Shown here piece after piece: positions 33,994 to 47,120 of a stretch of 64,000 nt of DNA (positions within the stretch are counted from its first letter, which is position 1; each line of letters starts with the position of its first letter). The stretch spans positions 117,475,225 to 117,539,224 of the forward strand of contig NC_080683.1 in NCBI RefSeq assembly GCF_030445035.2, in the 5' to 3' direction. This stretch comes from Dasypus novemcinctus. Lineage: Eukaryota; Chordata; Mammalia; Cingulata; Dasypodidae. The notes below the pieces were generated by a model that saw only the letters and a list, made by a program, of their open reading frames with translations, did not search any database and was not told the origin of the DNA. A program made the position numbers and the translations under genes.

Positions 33994-34899
33994 CCATCAA
34001 ATCCCACTGGCCTTTTATCTATTATTTTCTCCATCCATCCTGCATTTCACTGCCCAGGTCACTCCTTTCTGCCAGTCACCTTCCCAATTCCTCACCAGGG
34101 GAAGCCTGAAGAACAGAAGTGTCCCTTGTGCCAGGGGCTGGCTGTCGTCACCTACCTTCAGTGAGGGTGCCCTTACTGCCAGCCGAGCGGTGGAGAGCAG
34201 CTCCAAGCCCAGTCTTATCACCTGCTTTCTTAGATAGCAATACTGGGGATACCAACCGTGACCGCCATGTTTCTGCATGAGCAAAGGAGACGAGCATGGG
34301 AGGCAGATGTTCACTATGGACTACACACCTGGAGGGAAAGGGGGAGAAGCAGGATTGGATGGAAGGAGAAACTGGACTTCAAGGCAGACCCAATCCAACA
34401 AGGAGCTCTGTCCCAGTTTGAGCTGGAATAGTCGGATCTTTGTTCCCCTGCCTCGCTCAGTCCTCCGAGGCAGGTGGTCCCAGAAAGGGCATGTCCTTGG
34501 GTGAAAGGGCCTCTGAACCCAAGGTCAACACTGAAGGAGGTGGCAGGTATAGGTTGTCTGCTGGGTGGGACGGCCAGTCCTTCCTGGGAGGGGGATCTGG
34601 GTCTCACATTTCCATCTCTTTCTCAGAAGATGTTTAACAGATATTGGGTGCATCGTTGACTAAACTATGCTCAAGCAGGAAAGCATAGTGTGGGGTAGAA
34701 GGTACCAAGGCCTGGCTGACAGACTTGTGTTCCTCGATCTGAAAAGGCTGATCATGCCAACGGAGGCACTCGGCTGCCTAGAGTTAGAGCAGCCACTATC
34801 TGAGGAGTGGGCTCAGTTTGGAAGGGAAAAGAAAAAGAGCTATTCATTTTCATTCCCCTTACAAGAAATGAGGAAAAAAAAAAACAAAACACCTTTCCT
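33994..34899. other. Intergenic, unassigned
   Basis: No feature recognised. Open frames up to 115 codons have no motif. Confidence 0.3.
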
Positions 34900-35318
34900 A
34901 GATTCCTAGGGCCCTCTAACAAAGTACGGCAAACTAGGTGGCTGAAAACTACAGAAATGTATTGTCTTGGAAATCTGGAGGCACAAGTCTGAAATTAAGT
35001 GTGTGCTGGCAGGGCCACACTCCCTTTGAAAGCTTTAGAGGGGACTCCTTTCCTGCCTCTGCTAGCTTCTGGTTACCCACTGGCCTTGGCACCATTGCAC
35101 CATGCTCTGCCTCTGTTCTGCCTTGTCCTCTGTGTCTGTCTTCTTCTTATAAGGACACAAGTCATGTTGGATTAGAGCCCACCCTCATCCAATTTGGCTG
35201 CACATTAACTAATCAAATCTTTCAAGGTCTTACTTCCAAATAGGGTTAGTTCAGGTGTGGGGGTGGTGATTAGGGTTTGGACATTTCATGTTGGGGGACA
35301 CAATTAAACTCATAACAA
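34900..35318 (-). repeat. MLT1-type LTR, minus strand
   Basis: TCTAACAAAGTACGGCAAACTAGG, AATGTATTGTCTTGGAAATCTGG, CTTATAAGGACACAAGTCAT and GGGGGACACAATTAAACTCA are the reverse complement of the MLT1 LTR in order. Old and diverged. Confidence 0.7.
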
Positions 35319-35439
35319 ACCTCTATCTGATTTGACTTCAGAACAAACTTGATTCATGAGGATCCTAATACGATTTCAAATAATCCCTATGTGTGTGATA
35401 TGTACCTTATGATATAATCTTAGATTTATAGATTTTGAG
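35319..35439. other. Intergenic, unassigned
   Basis: Short A/T-rich spacer. Confidence 0.3.
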
Positions 35440-35560
35440 AATTGAAAGAATCCACCAATGCATTTGAGAAAATTGATGTTCAGGGAGATGACATAAAATT
35501 CCAAGATCACATAGACAATAGATTATTCCCTCTGGCACGATTCCCAGCTCTCCTCTCTCT
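35440..35560 (-). repeat. MIR SINE fragment, minus strand
   Basis: TTGAGAAAATTGATGTTCAG ... CCAAGATCACATAGACAATAG ... GATTCCCAGCTC follows the reverse complement of the MIR core. Confidence 0.5.
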
Positions 35561-38024
35561 TAGGCTCCTCTCTGTCTTGCTCCTTTTCCAGATGAATGGA
35601 TGGTGCCTTCTGATCTTTGCCATTTCTAAGGCCCTTGTACTCTGGAGTTATTATTAGTAGAGTTCTTAGCTGTAAGAAAGCTCTGGTTTGGAATTAACCA
35701 CTCTCCCAAATACTTGACTACAACTCACTGCCTCACCCAGCCCTCAAACCAAAATGCTCCTTTGTTCTGAGTGTTTAAATTGCTATTGAAGAAAACAACA
35801 CTTTATTGTAAGGATACAAATATTTACTATTTAATATGGCAATGCCTGGTTGAAGTATTAATTGACTAAAATTCACTCAAGTGTGGACAACCAATTAACC
35901 ATTCAATGTTAAGTGCTCACTACCAGGTAATTCATTATTTTGTTCATTCCCAAGCTATTTATTAAAGACCAATCCAGTCAGTCTCACTATTCAAGGATTT
36001 CATATTTGCAAATTCTTCTACTTGATAAAATGTATTTTCACTCCAAAATCAATATATGCAGTGGTTTTACGGTCAATTTCAGACACAGGCATAGGTGAAA
36101 AGCTTGAGTTGCCTGACGGGCACATTCCTAGCTGAGGTGGGTCAAGGAGACACTCTGCCTTCTTGTTGTGGTTCTTCATAAGCAACTCTCCTGTGCATGG
36201 ACTATTTAGTGCCATTTCTATGCTTTCTGGTGGTGAGTTCACTGTTTAAAATGACCCCCAAACATCATATTGAAGTGCTGTCTAGTGGTCCTAAGTGCCA
36301 GAAGACTGTGTTGTGCTTTACGAAGAAAATACATGTTAGATAAGTTTCACTCAGAAATGGGTTATAGTGCTGCTGGCAGTGAATTCCATGTTAATGAATC
36401 AACAATATATATTAAGTAAGTTGTATTTAAAAAGAAATACTCATACAACAAGGTTATAAACTGATGAAAATATTGTGACCTGCAGTTTCCCAGGAAGCCA
36501 TGGTTCAGTATTTGCTAATTCAGGGTTTGTGGAAAGTTTATAGAACTTAACAGCCACAAATAATGAGAATGCCCACTCTGTACCAGATATGGTGCTAAGT
36601 TATGGAATATAAGAGTAAATGAAAGCCCACAGGGTCTTTATGCTCTTAGGGCCTATAGTCTAGTAAGCCTAGAGTCTGACATAGAACCCTTCCTGCTACC
36701 TTGAAGAGGGTAACAACTTAGCATAGCTCCAACAGAGGAGCTCAGATAGGAGAGGCTGAAGAAATGAAATCAGAATTTCCTTTTTTGCCTAGGGTCAGCC
36801 CTCCCTTCCTCCAACTGTGAAATGAAAAATGGATAGTACCTGTACAGTTTTCTTGTAATGATCGCCAGTAATAGGTCTCAATTTGAAGCATGTTGTCATT
36901 GAGTTGAACACTTAATGAAACATGTCCACACTAATTTGCATGGTGTAGAAATATTTTTGTGATTCGTCAAGAGGTCCAACTTTGTTATAAAGAGGCTTGC
37001 TTCTATAGGATTTCTTAATGAAGGTGAATCAACTAGTTGGCCATATACAACAGGTCCAGAGTTAAAGAGTAACGCTTGGAAGCTTCCTCTTTTCCACTAC
37101 ACAGGGTATCTGCTTCTTGGCTTGCTAAAAAAATCTCATTTCCCCACCCCCCAAATTTATTATTTACTACCTCTTTCAACAGCATATATGGAATTCCCTT
37201 TAGATTGCAAGCATTGGGGACATAAAGATAAACAAGAAATGACCCATGTCTTCAAGATCTCACATCCAGAGAAGAAACCAATGACAATACCAAAACTACA
37301 ATAGTGCGGGAAGTGCTGTAAGCTGTCAGTCAGGCCAGGAGGAAAAAAAATTTTAAGCAGGATGGGAGTTAATATAGGAAATGTGATTCTAACAAAACTG
37401 TTAGAATTTGTAGGGGAGAAAAGATGAGGACACACTTCTGTTTCTGACTTTAAAAACATCTGAAAATCCAGGAATTGCATTTTCTTTCAGCCTATACCCA
37501 CTGCCAACAGCGGCTGCCATAGGATAACGGCTTCTGTTTTTCTCTTGCCTTTTCAAACCTCTGGTGAGTTCCTCTCAGAAGAGAATTCTAACTATAGTTT
37601 CCAGGCTTCTAGACCCTTTAGAGAGGTGAGCACTCACAAAGGTTGTAGCAACTAACACAGCCCATACACTGCATATATTGAAGTAACTACTCTGAAAAAA
37701 CTACATCACCTTAGGTCTGTGGAAATGTTATGCAAAATTTTTCTCTTAATAGGTCTGTACCTTGCTTAGAACCGTATTCTCAAAGAGGGGTTTGACCAAT
37801 GTACAAGAGAAATTTAAGGGAAGCTGCTCAAAGGTCCTTCATGTCCACAGATTTTGTACCCTAACAGCTATACAGTACCTGGCATTTGTATGTTTTAAGT
37901 AATTCTTTGGGGTTAAAGTTTGTCCTGGGGGGTCTAGTATATTAATCCTTCACACTGGAAAGTTGGCCGCCTCTTCAGATGAATCATAAGGCCCATTCAA
38001 AGTGGATGTTAGTCACCTCTAAGC
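35561..38024. other. A/T-rich intergenic with L2-like traces
   Basis: Fragments at about 36555-36670 (CTCTGTACCAGATATGGTGC...) and 37170-37390 (GGGGACATAAAGATAAACAAG...) resemble L2. The rest is unassigned. No gene, RNA or younger repeat seen. Confidence 0.35.
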
Positions 38025-38260
38025 CCCATCAACTGGAAAGAACAATGAAATACGAGGGAAAGGTCTGGGTTCAAGTTCAAAAGCTGCCATTCATTAACTA
38101 TGCAAACATAAATAAGTCATTGGATCTTTTGAAGTCAATTTCCTCTTGAAGTCAATTACCTCTTTAGTGAAACAAGTTTATAAAGCCTATCCTCCTATAC
38201 CACAAATTTATTTTAAGATTCAAAACCAGAATGAGAAAATACATCTGAAAATATTTTTAA
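38025..38260 (+). repeat. MIR SINE fragment
   Basis: GGTCTGGGTTCAAGTTCAAA, GCTGCCATTCATTAACTATG and AATAAGTCATTGGATC match the MIR core order. Diverged. Confidence 0.5.
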
Positions 38261-39587
38261 ACTAGACATTTTGTAAAGGTCAGAACTCAAGAAAACTTAC
38301 CTGAAAAGTTGACTAAGATATTGGCAAGGGAGAGACAAAGAGAGAAAAGGAAGCCAGAGTTAATGGGAGACCTCACTATTAAAATAGTGCCTAGATGCCT
38401 AAAGAGATATTGGAAACTTGTTTTGGTATCCATGTTCAAGGGTTCCCAACTGGGGCAGTACAGGAAGGTTACTATAATGGGACTCTCCAGGCAGTGGGGA
38501 TTTTCAGACTCAGGTCATTGGTTGTGTTGTAACCAGGCTCTATCTGTTTTGGAACAATCTCTCAGCAGGTGCTGATCAAAGTACCAGTAGTAGCACACAC
38601 ACTACCGCCCCACCCCCTGCCCACAGTAGCTTGACACAGAATAAACAATCAATATATTTTTATTGAACTTGACCAACTGACTGACTAATTGAATACATAA
38701 ATATCTAAGAAGAACAGAACATGTTTTCAAGGTGGAAGAAAGCCAGGTGCTGTCTATACCTGCCTCCAGATCCACAGATAGAATTACAGGGTTAATTAGA
38801 AGAAGTTGCCTAGTGACATGGACTGAGCAAGCTCAGGGAAGGCCAGGAAGAGGAGAAAAAGTGTGGTTCAGTGGGTTTGAAGACGCTGGGGCCCAGCCCA
38901 GACAAAAAGGCTTTGGTGCCATTACAAATTCAAGAACCCCCAATGGATAGGGCTGGGGAACCTGATGTACTTCCAATTTTGACCAGGCCAGCTGGGTCAT
39001 CAGGATAGAGCTGTGAACGATGGTGGCAGGTACCTGAAGCTTAACCAGAAGTGACAAAATGCATTAATACATTATTGTACTGAGTCTTTAAACATTAACT
39101 GCTCACCTAAAAACAAATGAAAACTTAGATTTGGGACCCAGAGGAGTTTAATATGGACTCATTTCAAAAGCAGCTTAATACATACCTACTAACGATATGT
39201 TGTTTTTGAAGACTATTTAATGGCATGGGGAAATTCTAATGATAGTGTGTTAATAGCTAGACTATTCCATGCTATTATAACCACATTTATGTGTGTCACT
39301 GTGTATAGATTGATAAATAGGTAGATAAAGAAAGAGTTGGACACACCCTGTAGAAATTGAAATACAGTTATGGAAGGAAGTACTGTATACCAAAAAAAAA
39401 ATATTTAATTATGTTTTTTTCTGGTTAAATAAATCTTTTTAAATAAATGATTATTTTCTTTATAATTTTTTGTATTTTCCCAATTTTTCGTAATAAATGT
39501 ATATTACTTTTATAATTCTTTAAAGAAAAAATTTCTTAAAACTTATCATCCTATTAACCTAACAATTTATAAAGAAAAAGAATACTC
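38261..39587. other. Intergenic, unassigned, A/T-rich at the right
   Basis: Nothing gene-like. The area 38630-38700 (GAATAAACAATCAATATATT) may be a MIR or L2 tail. Confidence 0.3.
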
Positions 39588-39882
39588 AATAGCCACGCAG
39601 GGGTGTCCTCTGCGTAGGGGAGCCCCACGCACAAGGAGTGCGCCCATAAGGAAAGCCACCCAGCACGAAGAAAGTGCAGCCTGCCCAGGAACGGTGCCAC
39701 ACACACAGCTGACACAACAAGATGATGCAACAAAAAGAAACACAGATTCCCGTGCCGCTGACAACAACAGAAGTGGACAAAGAAGAACACGCGGCAAATA
39801 GACACAGAGAACAGACAACCAAGGGGGGGGGGGTAGAGAAATAAATAAATAAATAAATAAATCTTTAAAGAAAAAAAAGATA
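39588..39882 (+). mobile_element. DAS-III SINE, 5'-truncated
   Basis: The body GCCACGCAGGGGTGTCCTCT ... GGAGCCCCACGCACAAGGAG ... ACACAACAAGATGATGCAAC ... CAGATTCCCGTGCCGCTGAC is a young-looking DAS-III sequence. It ends in G12 and an (AAAT)n tail. The tRNA-like head is missing. Confidence 0.88.
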
Positions 39883-40289
39883 TCAATTCTTCATCATTTA
39901 TCTACAAATTTGGACCAGGGGGTCTGGTTCCTCCTGAAGGTTCAGCACAGTGATGATAAGCGAGATGGAAAGTGTGAGTCCTTCTTCAAAGTCCTTTGCT
40001 CTAACTCAAGATGGCATGGGAACCTGCTCATTTCTGCAGCTTTAGGTGGCAGTGTGCGCACCATCTCCAAGGAAGTAGGATTCAAATTAACTTAACAAAG
40101 ATAGGTAAGCTAAGAGTTATTTTCTTCTACCCTCATATTCCTTCAGGGGTTAAAACGTTGGTTACTGAGACATGAATTAGAAGCATCTAGAAGCCATGGG
40201 GGTTAGCAAATGTATTGAGGGACTTCACGATTTATCAGAATCTCCAGGAGAGCCACTGTCCCCTAAAACTGGGCAAATAATTGCCTAGA
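39883..40289. other. Intergenic, unassigned
   Basis: Nothing recognised. Confidence 0.3.
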
Positions 40290-40440
40290 TATTAGCATTC
40301 CTTGGCTCTAGTTCCCACTTCACCTCTGATTAATTAGTGGCATGACCTTGATTTAGTTAGCCAGTCTCTCTGAACCTGTTTCATTATCTGTTAAGGGAAA
40401 GAGTTGGTTCTAATTATCTGGCAGGTCCTTCCAGCTCTCA
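40290..40440 (+). repeat. MIR SINE fragment
   Basis: GATTAATTAGTGGCATGACC, TAGTTAGCCAGTCTCTCTGAACC and TTTCATTATCTGTTAAGGG follow the MIR core. Confidence 0.6.
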
Positions 40441-40654
40441 CCCTTTTAGTGTTGTTATGAAAGTTTCTGGGAAAGATAGAGCAATTGAAATACTGCAAAC
40501 CTATCTGGTGCCTCTCATTCACAGTTATTTCCCTTGTCCTTCCCGCTTTTCCCCACCCCACCTTTAAATGTCCTGTCCTCTGGGCTGGGGAGTAATTCCA
40601 ATTGTCTCCAGCTGTTACCTCCAAATCCCCACCCTCAACCCTAGCATGTTGTCC
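40441..40654. other. Intergenic spacer
   Basis: Nothing recognised. Confidence 0.3.
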
Positions 40655-41125
40655 AACAAAATAAAAGCACCTTCTTATGATGGCTTGAAGCTATAGGGAC
40701 TCACAATATCAGTTCTTAAAGCTAATCCATTGCTGTGGGTGTGGACTCATTGCAAGTAGGTCCATTTGATTAGGTTTCTTCAGTAAGGCATGACCCAGGG
40801 TGAGTCTTAATCCTCTTACTGGAGCCCTTTATAAGAGAATGGAATTCAGATGAAGAGTGAGAGAAAGCCACAGAAGTCAGAAACTGAAAGCAGTGAAACC
40901 TGGGAGAGACCAGCAGATACCACCATGTGCCTTGCCATGTGACAGAGAAGTCCAGGATTGCTGGCAGTCAGTCTTTGAGGAGACTGCATGGCCTGATGAA
41001 GCCTTGACTTGGACATATGCACAGCCTCTGAACTATAAGCTTGTAAGCTAATAAATCCCCATTGTAAAAGCCAACCCATTTCTGACATATTGCCTTCAAC
41101 AGCTTTAGCAAACTTAAATACCTGT
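40655..41125 (+). repeat. MaLR-like LTR
   Basis: The right end reads AAGCTTGTAAGCTAATAAAT, CCCCATTGTAAAAGCCAACC, TTTCTGACATATTGCC and CAGCTTTAGCAAACTTAAAT, the usual end of MLT1/MaLR-type LTRs with their poly(A) signal. The left end is not fixed. Confidence 0.5.
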
Positions 41126-41339
41126 TACCAGCACACACACCCCTTAAAAGGCTGATGATGTTATAAATAACAGAAAAGTCCAGTGGAGTATGTATTTTTA
41201 AATGTAGTATTAAACCATGTGAATTACTTATCCATATATCCTAATTCCTGGGAAGGTTGTGTGGGAGAATCAAGAGCAAAAAGATTAAATCTCCCAGTTT
41301 TCTTCTTGGAAGAACATTGTTAAGAAAGGGCTGGGACCA

Positions 41340-41387
41340 ATTTCCTTCTTTCTTTCCTTCCTATCTCCTTCCTTCCCTCTGTCTCTG

Positions 41388-41418
<31 letters not shown>

Positions 41419-41437
41419 TCCTCTCTTTCTTTCTTTC
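41340..41437. repeat. Pyrimidine microsatellite (TTCC/TCTC)n
   Basis: About 100 bases of C/T repeats directly left of a SINE head. Confidence 0.9.
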
Positions 41438-41627
41438 GTACTGGAGTTTGGACCTAGGACCTCATACATGGGAAGCAGGCACTCAGTCACTGAGCTACAT
41501 CTGCTCCCCAATGACAGCTGGTTTTTCCATTTGTTTGTTTGTTTTTAGGAAGTACTGGAGGTCTAACACAGGACCTTGTACATGGGAAGCAAGCATTCAA
41601 CCACTGAACTACAGCCACTCCCTTAAT
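41438..41627 (-). mobile_element. Two DAS-type tRNA-like units, minus strand
   Basis: Read on the minus strand, 41540-41627 and 41438-41512 each have an A-box-like GTAGCTCAGTGACTGAGTGC or GTAGTTCAGTGGTTGAATGC and a B-box-like region before a T/C-rich (A/G-rich on minus) tail. They lie head to tail with a short spacer, so this is either a dimer or two insertions. Confidence 0.75.
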
Positions 41628-41699
41628 TTTCTTTTTTTTTTATATAACAGTGAGAACAGTGACTGGAAAGCAGAGTCTGTATTTACACATGCTTTGAGG

Positions 41700-43500
41700 A
41701 AGTACCTTTAATGGATAGAATCGTACCCACCTGTAATGTCAAAATCTGACTCAGAGGCTTCCCAAAGGAGGTAGAAAGGTGGATGAGAGAGAGCCTACCA
41801 TGCTTCTGGCGCTAAGCCGGAAGTTCCCCAGCCAGGAGGAGGGCAGCTGTCCAGCCATCTTTCAGCTCCGGTTCCCATCTAGAGTTATTCTTTTGTGAGT
41901 GAGCATTCTTCTGGAACATTCTACAACATTCTGCCTTATGTTGGAAAATTTACAGTAATTTCAAGGGAGTCAGAGTCCTGCTTTGAGGATTTACTCCTTC
42001 TTTGTCCCACACTGTTGTAGATGGAGCTGGGAATGACTGTGGGCCCTCGCCGGGTTAGGGAGCTACGAGGTTGTTGTGAAGAGCCAATCGCAGCCTGGTC
42101 TGGAGGATCTTGCACTGCCTTTTGGTGTGAAGCCCAGAGCCTAGCACACACCTCACTGGGACAAAAACCTGAGGAGGCCAGGGAAGCAGTGAGGAGTGAG
42201 TGTTCCCAGGCTCCACGGAGCCATCAACCAACAAGAGGGCACAGCCTGGGCATGGAGCTGGGTTCAGGTACGTCTTTCATGTTTTGAAAACCCAGAAGGC
42301 AGATGAGGAGAATGGAAATGGAATTTATTATTAGAACCTTATCTCAGAAATGTGCTAGGAGGGGCATCAGCCCAGCATCCTGAAGTTCTCACCTGGTCCT
42401 TGGACTATGGGAGCGCACTTCCCAGGGGGTTCGGGCACCCCAGATACTCCTGCATGCCAGAATGGAAAAACTCGGGGGTATTCTCAGGCCCAAGGGTAGT
42501 GCTGTCAGCGTCTGCAGCAACTCAACCACTCGGTTTCTCATTCCAAGCCTAGATAAGGTTGTCACACTGAAACTATTACATCACCTTGCTGCAGCCATGC
42601 TTGATTTACTAGATAGGCTGGAAAGAGAAGGGAAGGGGGGCTGATGACAGCGCTTGCACAGCGTCATTTATGGGAAAACACGTTTTCTCTTAGTCTGTAG
42701 TAAACGCGATCACAGGCAGTGGTCTCCGTAAAAGGCTTCACAGTAGCACTGATCTCTAAATTTCTAGGTAGAGCTTGCTATGAGTTTTTGTTTCTTTGTT
42801 TTTTTTTTTAGGTGGCCCCAAAGAAGACTAAAATAAAGTTTGGACCGAGGGTGGGTGAAGGGGACATGGAGTGTACTAGTCACTTTTGTTTCAGTGTTAA
42901 TTTTCAAAAACTCCGATGTCTAATATTGAAAGCCAGTCCAGAGAGCTCAGAAGTTTGAGAATTTGTTAGCTACCCCTCCTCCAGCAGCTGGGCTGAATCA
43001 CCCCCGGGGAAAGGAAAGTCTGTGTCAACGCCTTATTTCACTACAGTGATTTCTTTTTCTGTTGCTAAAGGGGAGCTTGGGGAGGGGCATGTGGTAAGAC
43101 GAGTGGGCAGCCAGGAAATGTGATATTTTCCTTGGCTCCTTGTGATTGGAGGAAATTCTGTCTTCTCCTTTGGCTCACAGGTTTTAGCAATGTGACTTTT
43201 TGGTAAGCAGTTTGACTTTTGTCGAGGGAAGCCACGCAAGCCCACTTCTCGGGGGCTGTGAAACCAATTTTCTCTGCTATAACTTCATCGAATGATGTCA
43301 TCCAGTTGGCGGGCCCACCTACAGCCCGTGGAGGAGCAGGGCCCCTGCCTCCAGGTCCTTGAGTAACTGACCGCTTCACTTCTCAGCCAGCTCTGCCCAG
43401 ACATGTCCCCGGGGTCTCCTCTTTGAACCTGACCTCATGGCTCCCCTTCTTTAGATGTGAATATTTTTGTGGGTGATTTTCAATGTCTATTGTCTGAAGA
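41700..43500. other. Intergenic, unassigned
   Basis: About 1.8 kb without a recognised repeat or exon. Open frames up to 104 codons have no motif. Confidence 0.35.
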
Positions 43501-43807
43501 CCCACAGTAATGCTTTTTTTTTTTTAAACAAATCCATTTTATTGATACACATAAAAAAAAGAGTAATTCTTAGTAATCCAGCTTCATGCGATGGGCAAAA
43601 TACAAGTTCTGTGTGAATGTCACATCCAAAATGGGCCCGCACAGGAAAGAGAGACCGTTTAGATGAACGAAAGCATCAAATTGAGTTAGTTGGCTGAAAC
43701 TTCCTTCTCAAACAGGGCACAATTTTCTACATAACGCAGCACTAACTTAATATAATCTCAGATTTCTGTGGTCATTCAAAAGCCTGATGATTCTCTTGTG
43801 ACTTGAT

Positions 43808-44156
43808 GTTTTTTTTCCTCTCGCTCCCCTCCACTCTGCCGTTTTGCTGTCTGTGCCCATTCGCTGTGTGATCTTCCGTGTCTGTTTCTTTTTGTCTTCT
43901 CTTCTCGTTTTCTCCTCTAGGCTTCACTGGAATTTGATCCTGGGGACCTCTGATGAGGAGAGAGGCTCCCTGTTGCTTGCACCGCCTCAGTTCCTGATCT
44001 CTGCTGTATCTCACCTTGACTCCCCACCGCGTCTCTCTTTTGTTGCGTCATCATCTTGCACGGGCACACCTTTACCAGGAGGCCCCAAGGATAGAACTCA
44101 GTTTCTCCCATATGATAGACAGAAGCCCAATCACTTGAGCCGCATCTGCTTCCCTA
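43808..44156 (-). mobile_element. DAS-III SINE, minus strand
   Basis: The minus strand begins GGGAAGCAGATGCGGCTCAA, includes the DAS-III body and ends in an A-rich tail. A 7-bp duplication ACTTGAT flanks it (43801-43807 and 44157-44163). Confidence 0.85.
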
Positions 44157-44163
44157 ACTTGAT

Positions 44164-46060
44164 CTTTTCACTCAACCCAATCTATGTTGAGTTCGTGCAG
44201 TTCTTTACCTGAAAATGAAGATAAACTCCCGTTTATCTGCATCTGGACTGTTTCCAGTTTTCACTGCTACCAACAAACAAAACCAAGTCTCCTTGTCCAT
44301 GAGAGCTAAAATTTCCCTTGGCTATATACATCCAGGCTTAAAATACAGGTTGGCCTGTATGTGGAAGTTCAATCTTACAAAATGAGGTCAATTAGTTTTT
44401 TCAAAATAGTTACATCATTCTACACTTCTGTCTGTGGTATTTAAGATGACCCATTGTTCCACCTTCTCACCAGCATTTGGTGAAATTTTGCCAATCTGGA
44501 GGCACTAAATTGTGTCTCATTCTGAATTCCATACACATGTCTCGGATTACTAAAGAGTTTGAAATTCTTTTCATATGTTTATTGATCATTTACATTTTCT
44601 CTTCTATAACATGTCTGCTCTTGTTTTTTGCTCATCTTTCCTGTTGTTTTTCTAGCATTCTTTTTGTCATTTCCTTATTAATGGGTAGACTGTTCATATA
44701 TTCTGGTTACTGATCTTTTTATTAGACATACATGTTGAAATTATCTTCTCCAAATTTTTGGCTTATTTTCACAAAGAGAAAGCCTTAACTTTGCTGGTCT
44801 CACATTTAAATATTTTTCCTTTATAAGCAAAAATCATTAAGAAATATCTAAGAGATATACTTAAGAAATATTTTCCTTCCCAGGAAATAAATATATTATC
44901 CTACATTTTCATCCAAAAGTTAAGCTTTGTTTTTCATATTTAAGTCTGTATTATCTCTGAAGTTGATTTTGGGATATGTTAGAGCATTTTTTCCATGAAT
45001 TCAGGGCGGGCATATTGCCAAAACTGGATCATCTGGGTTTTTAATAATTTAAATTTTCTAATATTTTCCATGAAGTTCTTGTTCCTCTTTTACAAAAAGG
45101 TATTTCTATGTACCTGATTTATTTTACTTCTTTTGTGAATGCTTTCTTCTTCATCATTTTTTGTTACTTTTAACTAACTTGGTAGCTGCTTATATAAAAA
45201 TAATGGTTTTATGTAAAGATTTTGTGTTTTAATAAATTATCTAAAAATTCTTTTGGGTTCTTTCTGTATACCCAGAATTATTTCATCTGAAGTTTCCTTT
45301 CCAAACTTAGTGTGTACAAATGTGCATTCATATGTGTGTGTGAGTAGAAATAACATTAAAGACAAAAATGTATCCATTGTTCTGCTATTCTATCACTTAA
45401 AATTTCATTTCATTTTTATATACTTCTTTCAGTCTTTCTCCACAAGTATAAATTTTTTATAGTATAAATTTTGATACGTTTTCTTGTTTTCAAGTAATAT
45501 CTATTAGTTAGAGGAAACTTTTGGAAATAGTCTTAACGAGAAAATCAAAATCACTCCTAATTCCACCATGTAATTTAATAGAATTCAAAAACACACTATG
45601 TGATCCAAATGCAGCTACTTATTCCCTATTTTCCAGGATTTTGCATTCTGGTGAATGACAACCAAAAAGTTTTTGATGTTATAGTTCTTCAGTCTTTTTT
45701 TCTCTAATAATATATACTTACTTAAACACAGATGAGGTCATATTGTATATGCAGTTAAGTAATCTGATTTTTGATATCACAAAAGTCCTTCTGCCACCTT
45801 ATTTTTGATGAATACATAGTATATTCCATTCTATGTATGGATCATAATTTAATAATTTTATTTTGTTGGATACATACTGTATCCAATATTTTGCAATTAT
45901 AAATAATCATATCTTTCCATCATTTCATGATTATTTCCTCCATTAAATTCCTGAAAGTGGAATGTAACTGCTAAGATGTTTTTAAACAGTATTGCCAGAT
46001 TGTCTTTAAGAAGTTTTAATATGGAATTTCACCATGTGTGGCCCATTCTTTAAATCAGTG
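44164..46060 (+). repeat. L1M LINE-1 relics
   Basis: ATGACCCATTGTTCCACCTTCTCACCAGC-type sequence (in parts), TTTTCATATGTTTATTGATC, GTTCATATATTCTGGTTACTG and, further on, GAATACATAGTATATTCCATTC, AAATTCCTGAAAGTGGAATG and TTGCCAGATTGTCTTTAAG all follow the 3' half of old L1M elements. At least two fragments are joined here. Very A/T-rich. Confidence 0.6.
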
Positions 46061-46101
46061 TCTCTCTCTCTTTCTGTATCTCTGTCTCTGTCTCTGTCTC
46101 T

Positions 46102-46132
<31 letters not shown>

Positions 46133-46136
46133 ACGC
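46061..46136. repeat. (TCTC)n(CA)n microsatellite
   Basis: TCTCTCTCTCTTTCTG and CTGTCTCTGTCTCTCACACA pass into a CA repeat. Confidence 0.92.
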
Positions 46137-46699
46137 ATGCCAGGATTCTAAACTTGAAACATTAAACGGAACCAAAAATATTTAACTACTAAAAATTTCA
46201 CTAAAATTACCCAGGAAAACTTTACAAAATTACCCACCCTAGAAATTATTGTGCTTACTCCCACTAAGTTAAAAAGGAAAAGTTTTTTGGACATTTTTCA
46301 ACAAGATGACTAGGATATAAAAGTTTATTTTTCTTCCTAGAGTGGAGAAAAGCTTTTTATTTTAATTTTATGATGCCTGATGGAATTCCTTCATTGTTTA
46401 TTGCCTTTTTCTAAATATAAGTGTGACCACACTGAGTGTGTCTGTGGTCACACAGGGGTTTTTTGGAAACAATTTTCACTTCGGGTGCACCCTTCCACCC
46501 CTGAGATGACACCCACACAATGTCATCTCAGCCCCCTCTTACCCTTTTGGGAAGTCCTGATACCCTCAAGAGTAGGTTTTGTGTGTTTTTTTCTACTTTA
46601 TTTTACCATTCTCTACCTGATGGAGGTTTCCTTTTACCCCAACACAAATTTAGTTCATACTGTGCAGTTTTAATAGGCAGTACTATACTGAGAATGGAT
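46137..46699. other. Intergenic, unassigned
   Basis: Nothing recognised. Confidence 0.3.
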
Positions 46700-46810
46700 A
46701 TTCTAGAACATTGGTTCTCATCTCTGGCTGCACATTGAAATAATTTAGGGAGCTTTTAAAAATTTCTAATGTCTGAGCAGTCCCTGAGACTCAGATTTAA
46801 TTTGCCTGAA
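46700..46810 (+). repeat. MER5A hAT relic
   Basis: GGTTCTCATCTCTGGCTGCA, CATTGAAATAATTTAGGGAGC and CTTTTAAAAATTTCTAATG match the MER5A left half. Confidence 0.65.
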
Positions 46811-46979
46811 GGGTCCCTCCCGGCACTGGATTCTCTCATCTGCCCCTTGAGAATCAAATGACTTCTCCAAGGGAGACTGAGGCCAGCAAAGGGAACGTAG
46901 TTGGGGGGAGAGGTGGTACTCACAAAGCGGGAGTGGAAGCCTCTCCCTTTTTGCACGTAAGCAAGATTATTTAAGATTA

Positions 46980-47120
46980 AATTGTATTTCATTAAGATTC
47001 CCAGGGTTCCCTTCAACTTGTTGTCTAGCCTGTATGAGGGAGTCCCCTACCCAATTAAAAAATAGACTTCTGAAGGGCTGTGTTATGCTCTGTGTTTGTT
47101 ACGAATCTTTTTACTTAAGG
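46980..47120. repeat. Segment duplicated at 51658-51788
   Basis: ATTCCCAGGGTTCCCTTCAA, AAAAATAGACTTCTGAAGGG, CTCTGTGTTTGTTACGAATC each have a counterpart in the same order at 51658-51788. I estimate 75-80 percent identity by eye. It matches no family I know. Confidence 0.6.
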